Assembly: GCA_964461265.1 (NCBI GenBank)
Contig: CAYWTS010000004.1
Span: forward strand, 62,001 to 126,000
Direction of reading: 5' to 3'
DNA: 64,000 nucleotides
Source: CAYWTS01 sp964461265
GTDB lineage: Bacteria; Bacteroidota; Ignavibacteria; Tepidaquicellales; OLB5
The first letter of the stretch is position 1; each line of letters opens with the position of its first letter. Positions 8,900 to 18,033 of the stretch are shown one piece after another. The notes under the pieces are model-generated. The model ran no database searches and was not told the DNA's origin. It saw nothing but the letters and a program-made list of their open reading frames with translations. Made by a program: the position numbers and the translations under genes.

Positions 8900-10060
8900 A
8901 TGAAAAACATAGCAATACTCGGGTCAACCGGTTCAATTGGCAGAAATACACTTGAAGTAGTCAGGAATTTAAACAAAAATTCCTATCCTGTTAAGGTAAA
9001 ATATTTATCTGCTAATTCAAATTTTGAGCTTTTAACAGAACAAATTGACGAATTTAAACCTAATGCTGCTGTGCTTTATGACCATAATTATTTTGCTGAG
9101 TTTAAGCACACTAACAGGTACAACAAATGCGAATTATTTCACGGTAAAGACGGTCTGTACGAACTTATACGAAGGAACGATTACGATATTGCGGTAAACG
9201 CCCTGGTTGGATTTGTCGGATTAATTCCAACCATGGAAGCAATAAGGCACGGAAAAGACATTGCTCTTGCTAATAAAGAATCACTGGTTGTAGCTGGAGA
9301 ATTGATTAATAACCTGATTACGCATTCAAAATCAAGGCTATTTCCGATTGACAGTGAACACAGTGCAATACAGCAGTGCATCAGGGGCGAGCCTCAAAAT
9401 AAGGTTACAAAGCTAACGCTCACAGCATCAGGGGGTCCTTTTTTAAATTACTCGAAGGATTTGTTTAAGAATGTGACTACCGAAGAAGCATTGCAGCACC
9501 CGAACTGGAAGATGGGAAATAAAATTACCATCGATTCTGCCACACTGATGAACAAAGGATTTGAAATTATTGAGGCAAAATGGTTGTTTGATATAGAAGT
9601 GGAAAATATTGAGGTTCTTATACATCCGCAATCAATTGTTCACTCGCTTGTAGAGTTTGTTGACGGTTCGGTAAAAGCACAGCTTGGTATGCCGGATATG
9701 AAAATACCTATACAATATGCACTAACTTATCCCGATAGAATCAGCTCCGATTACCCAAGACTTGATTTATCGATACTGAAAACACTGACTTTTGAAAGCC
9801 CCGATTTTGAAAAGTTCGAGTGCCTGAAGCTGGCTTATGAAGTGATTAAGCTTGGGGGATCTTATCCTGTTGTTTTAAACGCAGCCAATGAAGTAGCTGT
9901 TGAAATGTTTCTGAACCGTATGATAAAGTTTAATGAAATTCCTGCTTTGATAAAAAGAACACTTGAAAAACATAATAATCATTCTTTAAATGATATTGAC
10001 TCAATTGTTGAAACCGATATCGAGTCGAGAGAAACAGCAAAACAAATGAAAATTAATTAA
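8900..10060 (+). CDS. dxr: 1-deoxy-D-xylulose 5-phosphate reductoisomerase
   Basis: The second step of the MEP isoprenoid pathway: NADPH-dependent rearrangement and reduction of DXP to MEP in the cytoplasm. Visible signatures are the NADPH site GSTGSIGRNTLEVV (residues 8-21), ANKESLVVAGE, the metal and substrate region PIDSEHSAIQQC, LTASGGPF, the flexible-loop region NWKMGNKITIDSATLMNKG and IHPQSIVHS. Length of 386 residues is normal. It lies six bases before rseP, a common gene pair in many bacteria. Confidence 0.97.
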   Translation: MKNIAILGSTGSIGRNTLEVVRNLNKNSYPVKVKYLSANSNFELLTEQIDEFKPNAAVLYDHNYFAEFKHTNRYNKCELFHGKDGLYELIRRNDYDIAVNALVGFVGLIPTMEAIRHGKDIALANKESLVVAGELINNLITHSKSRLFPIDSEHSAIQQCIRGEPQNKVTKLTLTASGGPFLNYSKDLFKNVTTEEALQHPNWKMGNKITIDSATLMNKGFEIIEAKWLFDIEVENIEVLIHPQSIVHSLVEFVDGSVKAQLGMPDMKIPIQYALTYPDRISSDYPRLDLSILKTLTFESPDFEKFECLKLAYEVIKLGGSYPVVLNAANEVAVEMFLNRMIKFNEIPALIKRTLEKHNNHSLNDIDSIVETDIESRETAKQMKIN

Positions 10061-10065
10061 TCTTT

Positions 10066-11394
10066 ATGGAAATATTCAATTCGATACTTTACTTTTTGAT
10101 AACGATAATCATTCTTGTATTCGTGCATGAGTTCGGTCATTTTGTAGCTGCCAAGCTCTGCCGTATGAGGGTTGACAAGTTTTATCTTTTCTTCGATTTT
10201 TTTAACCTCAGACTATTCAAATTCGTGAAAGGTGATACAGAGTACGGTATAGGAGTATTTCCACTTGGAGGATATGTAAAGGTTGCCGGTATGATTGATG
10301 AAAGCATGGACACCGAGTTCATCAACCGTGAGCCGCAGCCATGGGAATTCAGGTCTAAACCTGTTTGGCAACGTATGTTCGTTATTACTGCCGGTGTTAT
10401 TATGAATACTTTACTGGCTTTCCTGATATTTTTTATTATTGTGATTGTGCAAGGCAAAAGCCGTATGGATACAACGACAGTTGGTTATGTATCGGTGAAC
10501 TCTGTAGCTAATAAATCGGGTATTTTGCCGGGAGATAAAATTATTTCGGTCAATTCGCATAATGTGCAGTACTGGGATGAGGTAAAAGCTGCAATCTTTA
10601 TCGAAAGTATGGGAGAGGATTTAACAATCGGCTTTATAAGGAATGGAGAATCGAAATCCGTTTTTATTCCAAGATCAGAGCTCAGGGATATTAACGAGAG
10701 GTCATTTGGCTTATTTGTCGAAAATATGGTTCCGGAAATATCACAGGTTTCACCGGATAAGCCTGCCGGTAAGCTTGGCTTACAGCCGGGTGATATAATT
10801 ATTGAGGCTGATGGAAAAGCAATTACTCATTCCCAGCAATTTGTGGATATTATTAAATTAAATGCCAACAAAGAATTTTCTTTGAAATGGCTGCGGGGCG
10901 GAACTGAAATGAATGGTTCTATCAAGCCTGATCCTGCTGATAGCACGATAGGAGTTAATGTATTTAAGTATGCAGGAAGTATAAAAAATATTAAGTATAA
11001 TGTATTCACCGCTATCCCGGAAGGATTTAAAGATCTCTGGAATTATGGTGTCGTATTATTTCTTAAGTCGATATGGAAAATTATTAAAGGCGACATAGCT
11101 TTTTCGAAGGCAGTGGGAGGACCTGTAAAAATAGCTCAATATGCAGGTCAATCGGCCGAAGGAGGCTTGTTCTCGTTTCTCGGGTTTATGGCAATGCTCT
11201 CGATAACACTCGCAATAATAAACATATTGCCCTTCCCTGCACTTGACGGCGGACATTTTATGTTCCTTCTGTTTGAAGCTGTTTTCAGGAAACCTGTATC
11301 ACATAAAGTCCAGATTGTAGTTCAAAATGTCGGCTTTGTTCTGCTTATGCTGTTTATGGCATTTGTGGTTTATAATGATATCAGACATATCTGA
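10066..11394 (+). CDS. rseP: RIP metalloprotease RseP (site-2 protease)
   Basis: An intramembrane zinc protease that cuts anti-sigma factors or leftover signal peptides within the membrane. The catalytic HEFGH lies near residue 22 in the first membrane helix and the second metal-binding motif LDGGH lies near residue 386. Two PDZ-like regions are seen, at about 130-195 (SVANKSGILPGDKIISVN) and 215-290 (KPAGKLGLQPGDIIIEADG). Four hydrophobic segments fit the family. Length 442 is normal. It follows dxr by five bases and is probably co-transcribed with it. Confidence 0.96.
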   Translation: MEIFNSILYFLITIIILVFVHEFGHFVAAKLCRMRVDKFYLFFDFFNLRLFKFVKGDTEYGIGVFPLGGYVKVAGMIDESMDTEFINREPQPWEFRSKPVWQRMFVITAGVIMNTLLAFLIFFIIVIVQGKSRMDTTTVGYVSVNSVANKSGILPGDKIISVNSHNVQYWDEVKAAIFIESMGEDLTIGFIRNGESKSVFIPRSELRDINERSFGLFVENMVPEISQVSPDKPAGKLGLQPGDIIIEADGKAITHSQQFVDIIKLNANKEFSLKWLRGGTEMNGSIKPDPADSTIGVNVFKYAGSIKNIKYNVFTAIPEGFKDLWNYGVVLFLKSIWKIIKGDIAFSKAVGGPVKIAQYAGQSAEGGLFSFLGFMAMLSITLAIINILPFPALDGGHFMFLLFEAVFRKPVSHKVQIVVQNVGFVLLMLFMAFVVYNDIRHI

Positions 11395-11480
11395 TAAACC
11401 CTGAGTCAGTCATGAGCGTGGTCGAATTACGAAGCAGAAGGGTTTCAGGTTACAAGTTACTAATTTTTATTTTAGTATAG

Positions 11481-11504
11481 AATCCTTCGGCTTTGCTCAG
11501 GATT
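11481..11504. terminator. Possible bidirectional terminator between convergent genes
   Basis: A six-base inverted repeat AATCCT/AGGATT (11481-11486 and 11499-11504) lies between the end of rseP (+) and the end of the minus-strand repeat protein. The stem is short and the T-run weak, so this is tentative. Confidence 0.3.
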
Positions 11505-11506
11505 AA

Positions 11507-11854
11507 TCATTTCACTTTCACCGGAACTTCATAACCATAAATCTGGCTTCCGTTAACTTTTTGTATATCAACGGGTATCTGGTTATCCCATAAATCACGT
11601 CCTTTAATCGATTGCAAATCAACAGGCATACCGTTGTTTATACTTCTTGAGTTCACTTCTTTTACGTTAACCGGCAGCTCATCACCCCAAATGCTTTGAC
11701 CGTTTATCGATTTAATATTTACATCCTGCACAGTCTGTAATGCCCGTAAGTCCTTTGGTGAGAAATACAGATTAAATGTAATCAAAAGCAGGCATAAAGC
11801 GATAATACTAAGCACAATTTTAGTGTAAATATCGTTTTTGTTTAAGTTTAGCAT
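11507..11854 (-). CDS. Small membrane-anchored repeat protein, function unknown
   Basis: I do not recognise this protein. It is 115 residues with one hydrophobic helix at about 14-29 (IVLSIIALCLLLITF) followed by an exported or cytoplasmic tail of about 85 residues. The tail repeats a unit of 17-20 residues, roughly 'V-x-x-[IV]-[NK]-G-x-x-[IL]-[WY]-x-x-x-x-PV-[DNK]': SINGQSIWGDELPV, SINNGMPV, SIKGRDLWDNQIPV and KVNGSQIYGYEVPV. A ribosome site AGGGGA lies just ahead of the ATG. It is convergent with rseP and divergent from the CNNM/CorC gene. Confidence 0.65.
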   Translation of the reverse strand: MLNLNKNDIYTKIVLSIIALCLLLITFNLYFSPKDLRALQTVQDVNIKSINGQSIWGDELPVNVKEVNSRSINNGMPVDLQSIKGRDLWDNQIPVDIQKVNGSQIYGYEVPVKVK

Positions 11855-11997
11855 TTTATTCCCCTGTTTTAAGTTTATAAATGTAGTGATTATATTTAAT
11901 AAGTTTGTTTGTTATATTTATCTAAAAATAAGGCATTTGGAATCATTTTTAAATATAAATTTTGGTTTTAATGTAATATCATCACGGATAATTATTT

Positions 11998-13299
11998 ATG
12001 GAAGTTGAAAGTATACTTTTTGAGATAATTATTGTAATACTGCTTGTTCTTGCCAATGCTTTTTTCGTAGCAGCAGAATTTGCGATTGTAAAAGTACGTT
12101 CTTCTCAGTTACAACCGCTTGCCGATAAGGATAATAAGCGTGCTAAAATTGCAGTTAAGGTCATTTCACATCTCGATACTTACCTTTCAGCTTCTCAGGT
12201 TGGTATTACAATGGCTTCTCTGGGACTTGGCTGGGTTGGTGAACCAGTTGCAATTAAAATACTTGAACCGCTGTTTACCTGGGTAGGCATTACACATCCG
12301 CAAACTATAAAAACACTTGCAATTTTAATTGGATTTATTTTCCTTACATTTCTTCATATTTCAATAGGTGAGCAGGCACCCAAAATGCTCGCTATTAAAT
12401 ACTCCAAATCTACTTCTATGTTTGTTGCGATACCGTTAAACACTTTCTATCTCGTGTTTAAACCGGTAATCTGGCTGCTTAACACATCAGCTAATTTTGT
12501 TTTACGTATGATAGGAATACAGCAGGTGAGCGAAGCAGAACGGTTTCATTCGGAGGAAGAGCTTAGGATATTGATTGCAGAAGGTCGTAAATCGGGTGCA
12601 ATCGATTCTACAGAACACCAGCTGATTGAAAAGATATTTGAATTCAACGATAAGATTGCACGCGAAATTATGGTTCCGCGTAACCATATGGTCGCACTTA
12701 ACATTGAAGATACAAGAGAAAATATTTACCGCACTGTTACGGAGGAGGGATTTTCACGTTTGCCTGTGTATAAAGATACTATAGATAATATTGTTGGTAT
12801 TATATACACAAAAGACCTTATCTCTGCAGCCGAGCACAGGGAACTGATAATGCTGTCTGATATTATAAGACCGGCAACATTTGTCTCGGACACGAAACGT
12901 ATTGGCGACCTGTTAAAAGAACTTCAGAAGAAAAAAGTACATCTTGCAATTGTTGTTGATGAATATGGCGGTGTAGAAGGACTTGTAACAATGGAAGATA
13001 TATTGGAGGAAATTGTTGGCGAAATACAAGACGAGTATGATATAGATACACAGGAAGTTATCCCAGAAAAAGGAGGCATGTATCTTGTGAATCCAATAAT
13101 ATCTATCGAGGATTTCAACAAACGCTTTAATTTTAATATTCCTGAAGATACGGATTATCAAACATTAAATGGCTTCCTGCAGAAAGTAACGGGACATATA
13201 CCTGATATTTATGAAAGAATTGATTATAAAGGAATAAGCTTTATAATTACAAAAAAATCGGGTAATAAAGTACTGCAAATTAGGGTGCAGAAGTTATAA
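11998..13299 (+). CDS. CNNM/CorC-type hemolysin family protein (DUF21, CBS pair, CorC domain)
   Basis: A 433-residue membrane protein of the YfjD/TlyC kind. The DUF21 membrane domain spans about 1-190 (VAAEFAIVKVRSSQ; SASQVGITMASLGLGWVGEP), the two CBS motifs about 215-335 (EIMVPRNHMVALNIED; VHLAIVVDEYGGVEG) and a CorC/HlyC C-terminal domain about 350-430. The family handles divalent cations such as Mg2+ or Co2+; the hemolysin name is historical. It stands as a single gene between a divergent small gene and the convergent acyl-CoA synthetase. Confidence 0.9.
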   Translation: MEVESILFEIIIVILLVLANAFFVAAEFAIVKVRSSQLQPLADKDNKRAKIAVKVISHLDTYLSASQVGITMASLGLGWVGEPVAIKILEPLFTWVGITHPQTIKTLAILIGFIFLTFLHISIGEQAPKMLAIKYSKSTSMFVAIPLNTFYLVFKPVIWLLNTSANFVLRMIGIQQVSEAERFHSEEELRILIAEGRKSGAIDSTEHQLIEKIFEFNDKIAREIMVPRNHMVALNIEDTRENIYRTVTEEGFSRLPVYKDTIDNIVGIIYTKDLISAAEHRELIMLSDIIRPATFVSDTKRIGDLLKELQKKKVHLAIVVDEYGGVEGLVTMEDILEEIVGEIQDEYDIDTQEVIPEKGGMYLVNPIISIEDFNKRFNFNIPEDTDYQTLNGFLQKVTGHIPDIYERIDYKGISFIITKKSGNKVLQIRVQKL

Positions 13300-13365
13300 G
13301 TTAGTCAACTGGTTAATTAGTTAATTGGTTAAATGGTTAATTTGTGAATAGTGAATGGTTAATAA
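13300..13365. repeat. Degenerate tandem GGTTAATT-type repeat
   Basis: About 66 bases between two convergent genes consist of near copies of the unit GGTTAATT, with variants GGTTAATTA, GTTAATT, GGTTAAAT and GGTTAATTT, then two GTGAAT units. The period is eight to nine bases. No open frame lies in it. It may be a simple-sequence expansion. Confidence 0.6.
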
Positions 13366-13379
13366 CAAATTATTAATTG

Positions 13380-15488
13380 TTATTTAATACTTACCTTCAT
13401 TCTTGCATCAAGTATCCGGCATTTCGATTTTTCAGGAGAAAAAACGAACGGGTTAAAGTCAATTTCCTCAAATTGAGGGAAGTCGGTAACAAGCTGTGAC
13501 AATCTCAGCAAATTTTCCTTAATAATTTCTATATCAACCTTTTCCTTTCCTCTCGTCCCTGCAAGCAGCTTATAGCATTTTACAGATTTTATTAATGATT
13601 CCGCTTCAACATCTGTAATGGGCACCAGCCGGAATTTAACATCTTTAAAAACTTCGACATAAATACCGCCAAGACCAAACATTATTAGATGCCCTGCTTT
13701 TTCGTCTTTCGATACCCCCATAATTGTTTCCACACCGCCTAAAAGAAACGGCTGAACAATAAATCCCTCAAGATGTTTCAGCAGGTTATGGCTGTTTAGT
13801 TTTTCTTTCATACGGTTTGCTATGCTCAGCAGTTCGGCTTCGGTGTGTATATCCACTGCAACTCCGCCTATATCCGATTTATGTATTAATTCTTTACCCA
13901 TTGTTTTAAGCACAACCGGGTACCCGATATTTTTTGCCGTAAGCAGCATTTCTTCATCATTTTTAACAAGGTATGTTTCTATAAGAGGGAAACCGTACGC
14001 TTTTAAAATTTCTTTTGCCTTATCGAAACGTATATACTGCGTTCCTGTTCGATGACCGGTAAGCAGCTTTCGCACTATAGTTTTGTTAACACTGTAATTA
14101 ATAATTTTTCCCTGTGGTGTTTCCTGCCATTTTTTATACCGCAGCATTTGTCCGATAGCTCTCGCTGCCGGTTCGGGAAAACGGAATGTAGGAGGATGTT
14201 CCGGCATTACAACCCGCAGACGGGAAATAATATCGTCTTGCGACATTAACACAATCATACAGGTTTTATCGGATGTCTTTGCAGCATTACAAATTGATTT
14301 ACCGATTTCAAGTGTATCGAGCATTAACGGCGGCCCTAATATTACTATCAGCGAATCTATGTTCGGGTCTTCAAGCATAACCTTTGTCGCATTGTAATAC
14401 ATTTCTGCTGTTGCAGGCGGAAGCATATCGACGGGATTAAAAACCGAACCCTCGGGTGGTGCTATTTTACGCAATTTTTCCTGTGTAATTTTTTCAAGTT
14501 CAGGTATTAGCAATCTCTCATTTTCACATTCATCTACTGCAAGAATTGCAGGCCCCCCCGCATTTGTTAGTATTCCTACCCTGTTTCCTTTTGGCAGGTT
14601 TGCATTATCGAAGGCTTTGGCAATATCAAACATTTCATCGGTTGTATTTACCCTTATCACCCCGCCCTGTTCTAGAAAGGCATCAACTACTGTATCGGAT
14701 GTTGCCAGCGCCCCGGTATGTGATGAAGCTGCCTTAACACCCGCAGCAGTCCTTGCAGATTTTATTACAATAACAGGTTTCTTCTTTGTAATCTCGCGTG
14801 TAAGTTCCATAAATTTCCTTGCGTTACCGAACGATTCAAGATAAACCGTGATTACTTTAATGTGCGGGTTATCTTTCCAGAATTCAAGAACTGTATTACC
14901 CGATACATCTGCTTTGTTTCCTATACTCAGGAACTGGCCAAAGCCAACATCATTTAACTGGACGGTTTTAAGCACAGCAGCTCCCAGAGCACCGCTTTGA
15001 GATACAAATCCAATACCTCCGTGTATGGGCGTGCCCAGAACAAAAGTACCGTTCATTCTTATATCTGGGTGTGTGTTGATGATACCCATGCAGTTGGGTC
15101 CTATCAAAGTCATTTTGTATTTTTTGATCTTCTGAACGAGTGCTTTTTCAACTTCAGCACCTTCACTGCCGACTTCCTTAAATCCAGCTGTTATTACAAC
15201 TATCGATTTGATTTTCTTTTTATTACAATCGTCTATTGCCGGAAGCACAAGATTACGAGGCAGCATGATAATAGCCATATCAATCTTATCCTTTATTCCG
15301 TATACATATGAGTGTGCTTTTATGCTGTGAACTGAATCAGCTTTCGGGTTTACCGGAAACAGTTTACCGGTGTAACCAAAGTTGATTAAATTGTTGACCA
15401 ATTCCCAGCTTAGGGTTCCTTTTTTTGACGATGCTCCAATTATTGCAATCGATTTAGGATATAGAAAGTTTGTTAAGTCTTTTTTCAT
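13380..15488 (-). CDS. Acetate/acyl-CoA ligase, ADP-forming (fused alpha-beta)
   Basis: A 702-residue single-chain ADP-forming acyl-CoA synthetase, which makes ATP from an acyl-CoA and ADP plus phosphate. The N-terminal CoA-binding Rossmann domain (LYPKSIAIIGASSKKG, residues 9-24) leads to the succinyl-CoA-ligase-like region with the phospho-His motif SHTGA (His257). The C-terminal third is an ATP-grasp domain (GYPVVLKTMGKELIHKSDIG). This is the order of the alpha-beta fusion. It is the last gene of the long minus-strand block, but nothing in its sequence ties it to polysaccharide synthesis. Confidence 0.92.
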   Translation of the reverse strand: MKKDLTNFLYPKSIAIIGASSKKGTLSWELVNNLINFGYTGKLFPVNPKADSVHSIKAHSYVYGIKDKIDMAIIMLPRNLVLPAIDDCNKKKIKSIVVITAGFKEVGSEGAEVEKALVQKIKKYKMTLIGPNCMGIINTHPDIRMNGTFVLGTPIHGGIGFVSQSGALGAAVLKTVQLNDVGFGQFLSIGNKADVSGNTVLEFWKDNPHIKVITVYLESFGNARKFMELTREITKKKPVIVIKSARTAAGVKAASSHTGALATSDTVVDAFLEQGGVIRVNTTDEMFDIAKAFDNANLPKGNRVGILTNAGGPAILAVDECENERLLIPELEKITQEKLRKIAPPEGSVFNPVDMLPPATAEMYYNATKVMLEDPNIDSLIVILGPPLMLDTLEIGKSICNAAKTSDKTCMIVLMSQDDIISRLRVVMPEHPPTFRFPEPAARAIGQMLRYKKWQETPQGKIINYSVNKTIVRKLLTGHRTGTQYIRFDKAKEILKAYGFPLIETYLVKNDEEMLLTAKNIGYPVVLKTMGKELIHKSDIGGVAVDIHTEAELLSIANRMKEKLNSHNLLKHLEGFIVQPFLLGGVETIMGVSKDEKAGHLIMFGLGGIYVEVFKDVKFRLVPITDVEAESLIKSVKCYKLLAGTRGKEKVDIEIIKENLLRLSQLVTDFPQFEEIDFNPFVFSPEKSKCRILDARMKVSIK

Positions 15489-15504
15489 TGTTGTATTTTT
15501 AATA

Positions 15505-16977
15505 TTATATGTCCAGACTTGTTACACCCTTTACAGGTTTTTTAGCTTCTTTTAAGCTTGTAAGCTTATCTATAATTTTTTTAAACTCTTCTGATTTACG
15601 GAATGTGAAATAAAAATATGCTGCAGCAAAAATACCAAACAAAACACTTATTACTACCCGTGTGTAAATACGGAAGCTGAAATAATAAGTTAAGGCAACC
15701 AGCATAAATGCCGGGATAAAAACTACAAAAACTTTTCTGTAATTGAATGAAATCGGGTAATATTTTTGTGAGTAAATTAATGTAAGCAAAAATATCAATG
15801 AATTGGCACAGGTTATTGAAATTGCAGCACCTATAGAACCATAAACGGGAGTTAGAAGATAATTTAATAGGATATTGAATGCCGCTCCGGATATTGTTAT
15901 CCATATTGTGTGCTGTAATTTCTTGGCAAGGTTCATGCCTGTAACCACAATAAAATATCCGCTTGATATTACGGCACTGAGACATAAAAGAGGAATAACA
16001 GCCTTTGCTCCGTAATAATCGGGTTGAGTAAACACCTTTAAAATATCTATTGCAAACATTGAAATGTAAAACACACCGATAATATTAAGAATAGCATAAA
16101 GCAGAAAGACTTTAGCATAAATATGTTTAGCATTTTCCTGGAACTGGATATCTGCAGCGAAAGGACCCCATGCCAGCTGTATTGCACCTGCAACCAGCCC
16201 TACAAAGCTTGCTACTTTGATACCTACCGAATAAATACCCACAGCAGAAAGATTAGAGAAATGTGCGAGGAAATATACGTCGGTTGAAGTGAGTACCCAG
16301 ACAGCAATTCCGGTTCCAATCAGCGGGAATCCGTATTTAAGAATACTCTTGAACCAGAAACCGGAAAATCTTAAACCATATCTGTTTATTACATAAACCA
16401 AAGTGAAAACGAATAGCAAGCCATAAGATAACAATCCGGCAATTAGTGCTCCTTCGATACCTGCTTTTAGGATTAGTACATAATAAATCGATAAACCTAT
16501 ATTTAAAAGTATTCCTGCTGTAGAAACTACCGTGTATAACCATTGCTTGAATTCAAACCTCAGCAGGTCATACAGGAAAGAACTCACCGAAGCAAAAACG
16601 ATTGTTGCCCCGGTAATTATTATGAATAGTTTCTGTTCTCTACCGAATAACACATCCGATAAGATACCTGAACACAATAGTATTATTAAAAAAGCAGTAA
16701 CAGAAAAAAGCAATCTTATCCACAAAGCCGAAGTAATCATTTCTTTCCGCTGGTCGAAATATTCCTTCCTGAAGTAATAATATCCCAGAGATGAATCGGT
16801 ACCCGATACAATAAGAAAAGTGCTGACTAAGCTGATAGTACCAAGCAGGTTTAATATACCGTAATCTTCAGGAACAAGTGCGGCAGTGTAAAGAGGAAGT
16901 AAAAAAACACCGATTAACTTGCCAATATACCGGCTTAAGCCATATACAATTGCCTCTTTAAATATTCTTTTTAGCAT
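15505..16977 (-). CDS. Polysaccharide flippase (Wzx/PST family)
   Basis: A 490-residue membrane protein with about twelve to fourteen hydrophobic segments, of the PST/MATE-like flippase family. The N-terminus has RYIGKLIGVFLLPLYTAALVP, the usual lead helix of the family. It should move the lipid-linked repeat unit across the cytoplasmic membrane. It lies 9 bases downstream of the glycosyltransferase gene and upstream of the acyl-CoA synthetase. The context supports an export role for the locus. No Wzy-like polymerase was recognised near it. Confidence 0.88.
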   Translation of the reverse strand: MLKRIFKEAIVYGLSRYIGKLIGVFLLPLYTAALVPEDYGILNLLGTISLVSTFLIVSGTDSSLGYYYFRKEYFDQRKEMITSALWIRLLFSVTAFLIILLCSGILSDVLFGREQKLFIIITGATIVFASVSSFLYDLLRFEFKQWLYTVVSTAGILLNIGLSIYYVLILKAGIEGALIAGLLSYGLLFVFTLVYVINRYGLRFSGFWFKSILKYGFPLIGTGIAVWVLTSTDVYFLAHFSNLSAVGIYSVGIKVASFVGLVAGAIQLAWGPFAADIQFQENAKHIYAKVFLLYAILNIIGVFYISMFAIDILKVFTQPDYYGAKAVIPLLCLSAVISSGYFIVVTGMNLAKKLQHTIWITISGAAFNILLNYLLTPVYGSIGAAISITCANSLIFLLTLIYSQKYYPISFNYRKVFVVFIPAFMLVALTYYFSFRIYTRVVISVLFGIFAAAYFYFTFRKSEEFKKIIDKLTSLKEAKKPVKGVTSLDI

Positions 16978-16986
16978 ATGATAAAT

Positions 16987-18033
16987 CTATTGGAGCAGCA
17001 AATCGGCATACTGCTTTGCTATTTTTCTTGAATCATGATTTTGGATTACGTAATTACGTCCTTTTAATCCCGTATCTCTCCACATGTTTTGATTCTGTAA
17101 ACAATGTTTTAATACTTCGTAAATATTACCGGGATTTGCATTAATGATAGGACAATCATCCGGTAATGCTTTGACTACATCATCTCTCAGGTAACATATA
17201 ACCGGCTTGCTGAACATCATTGCTTCAAGAGGCAGCATGCCATACCAGCCCTGTATGAGCTGGTCTACAATTATATCAGCTTTTTGAATTTCTTCGTATA
17301 ATTCTTTTATTGTGACGTTGTTCACTAGCTTAAAGTCGAATTTGAATTCTTTTTTTAATTTTTTTACTGCTTCTACCAGATATTTAGTTCCTTTATATCC
17401 GAAATTACTGGGAGCATGGAGAATCACAGGGGTTTTGTTATTTTTTTTAGCTGTATATTCAGGGAAGTCTTCAATATTGATAGGCTGAATTACGTTCACA
17501 TATTCCCGTTCCAGGGCATCGGATATTGCGGTATGGCTCACTATGTAATCTGCTACTTCTTCAATTCTTCTGGTTCTGAGGAGCTTTTTTTCAGGTACAC
17601 AGCCAACAAAATTCTTATACTCCTGTTCACAATTATGACATGCTGAAAATGGAATATCTTTCCTGAAAGTCAGTTCAGGTTGTTGTACATCGCATCCGAG
17701 AAAAATCATCATGGTTTTCTTGTTGAATTTCCTGTAATAATTAAAATCTCTGTAATTTTTCAGGAGTGATTCACCGGAAAAAAAAATAAATGCATCATAT
17801 TTAAACAAGCTTTTAAGAAAAAATAATCTGACATATAATCTTTTAAGCCATATATTGGAAAACGATTTAATCCGATGTGAGTATGAAGTGTCATAATTAA
17901 AAGGGTGTTCCCCGCTGATGTATAAATCGGCTTTAATACCGATGCTTCTAAAACCTTTTACCAGCCTTGTGCCATAACCGGCAGTATTACTTAATCCGAT
18001 AAATATTCTTTTTCCCATCTTTGTTTTTTTCAT
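16987..18033 (-). CDS. Glycosyltransferase family protein (GT-B-like)
   Basis: A 348-residue protein with a GT-B-like second half: VILHAPSNFGYKGTKYLVEAVK (about residue 205), a QKADIIVDQLIQGWYGMLPLEAMMFSKPVI segment with the GxxPLEAM-type nucleotide-sugar site (about 265-290), and a C-terminal helix. The first half lacks a clear signal peptide and has many Lys residues and two CxxC-like Cys groups. It is the only glycosyltransferase I recognised in the locus. The ATG overlaps the wecE-like gene by 47 bases; an alternative Met at 18018 reduces this. Confidence 0.8.
   Translation of the reverse strand: MKKTKMGKRIFIGLSNTAGYGTRLVKGFRSIGIKADLYISGEHPFNYDTSYSHRIKSFSNIWLKRLYVRLFFLKSLFKYDAFIFFSGESLLKNYRDFNYYRKFNKKTMMIFLGCDVQQPELTFRKDIPFSACHNCEQEYKNFVGCVPEKKLLRTRRIEEVADYIVSHTAISDALEREYVNVIQPINIEDFPEYTAKKNNKTPVILHAPSNFGYKGTKYLVEAVKKLKKEFKFDFKLVNNVTIKELYEEIQKADIIVDQLIQGWYGMLPLEAMMFSKPVICYLRDDVVKALPDDCPIINANPGNIYEVLKHCLQNQNMWRDTGLKGRNYVIQNHDSRKIAKQYADLLLQ

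Noticed and set aside
13300..13365. CRISPR array
   Set aside because: The repeat units are eight to nine bases with no spacers, so it is a simple tandem run.
15596..15985. 129-codon minus-strand open frame in another phase
   Set aside because: It lies inside the flippase gene and has no motif of its own.
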